This document shows, one piece after another, positions 63,941 through 64,000 of a stretch of 64,000 nt of DNA. Numbering within the stretch: position 1 is the stretch's first letter; each line of letters starts with the position of its first letter. The DNA is from Megalobrama amblycephala (Eukaryota > Chordata > Actinopteri > Cypriniformes > Xenocyprididae), in NCBI RefSeq assembly GCF_018812025.1, contig NC_063052.1, positions 19,117,414 through 19,181,413 on the forward strand. Reading direction: 5' to 3'. The notes beneath the pieces are model-generated. The model had not been told where the DNA came from. It searched no databases and was given only the letters and a program-made list of their open reading frames with translations. A program made the translations under genes and the position numbers.

Positions 63941-64000
63941 TTTCAGTGGTTGTTATCAGGGAATAACATACCGCTGCATGGCGCGATTGACCATCAGAAT

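Larger units (their letters stand above)
60691..64000 (+). mobile_element. THAP/DDE transposon relic (extends to or past window end)
   Basis: Near the left edge CATGAAGCGG (60729) and TTATTCTGAGATAACAACC (60767-60785) occur. Near the right edge their imperfect complements GGTTGTTATCAGGGAATAA (63948-63966) and CCGCTGCATG (63971-63980) occur in mirrored order, consistent with terminal inverted repeats although the spacing differs. Between them lie exon-like THAP, helix-turn-helix and DDE pieces. The THAP plus DDE_Tnp_4 combination is known from ISL2EU/Harbinger-related fish transposons; this assignment is by domain content only. Confidence 0.6.

Overview
The window looks like a teleost fish chromosome segment, most likely from a cyprinid (zebrafish/carp group). 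The support is its AT-rich, microsatellite-heavy composition (TA, CA, TATC, CATAA tracts), its mixture of Tc1, hAT, TTAA-class, DIRS and chromodomain-Gypsy elements, and a split vertebrate GPCR gene. The species cannot be fixed from the sequence alone.

One host gene is clear: a delta-type opioid receptor (oprd1) on the + strand. It has three coding exons, 37848-38086, 55545-55900 and 55999-56528, joined by GT-AG introns of about 17.5 kb and 98 bp. The joined reading frame is open and encodes 374 residues with every class A GPCR landmark. A TATA-like promoter region lies upstream, and a long 3' UTR with candidate poly(A) signals up to 59614 lies downstream.

Layout. Positions 1-6.3 kb hold dispersed repeats, a TTAA MITE and a 1.5-kb TTAA element. 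Positions 6.35-13.33 kb are one decayed DIRS-type (tyrosine-recombinase) retrotransposon with inverted terminal repeats and a complete internal complementary region, itself hit by two insertions. Positions 14.2-20.9 kb carry hAT MITEs, a tRNA-like fragment and two dead Tc1 elements. Positions 22.9-31.0 kb carry LTR material: a deleted - strand element, a solo LTR with a perfect target duplication, and a chromodomain Gypsy element that landed in a third copy of the TTAA element. Positions 31-37 kb are intergenic with another LTR-gag remnant, long microsatellites and one exon-like - strand segment. Intron 1 of oprd1 (38.1-55.5 kb) holds nested MITEs, a foldback palindrome, a deleted DIRS copy, a hAT element inside another repeat, and a truncated Tc1 ending 79 bp before exon 2. 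Positions 60.7-64.0 kb are a decayed DNA transposon encoding THAP, helix-turn-helix and DDE (DDE_Tnp_4-like) modules.

No mobile element here has an intact transposase, reverse transcriptase or recombinase. No CRISPR array, rRNA or complete tRNA gene was seen. The most informative observations are the nested insertions that give a relative chronology, the DIRS internal complementary region that defines the element's ends, the THAP/DDE relic at the right edge, and mu-like residues at two ligand-selectivity positions of the delta receptor.
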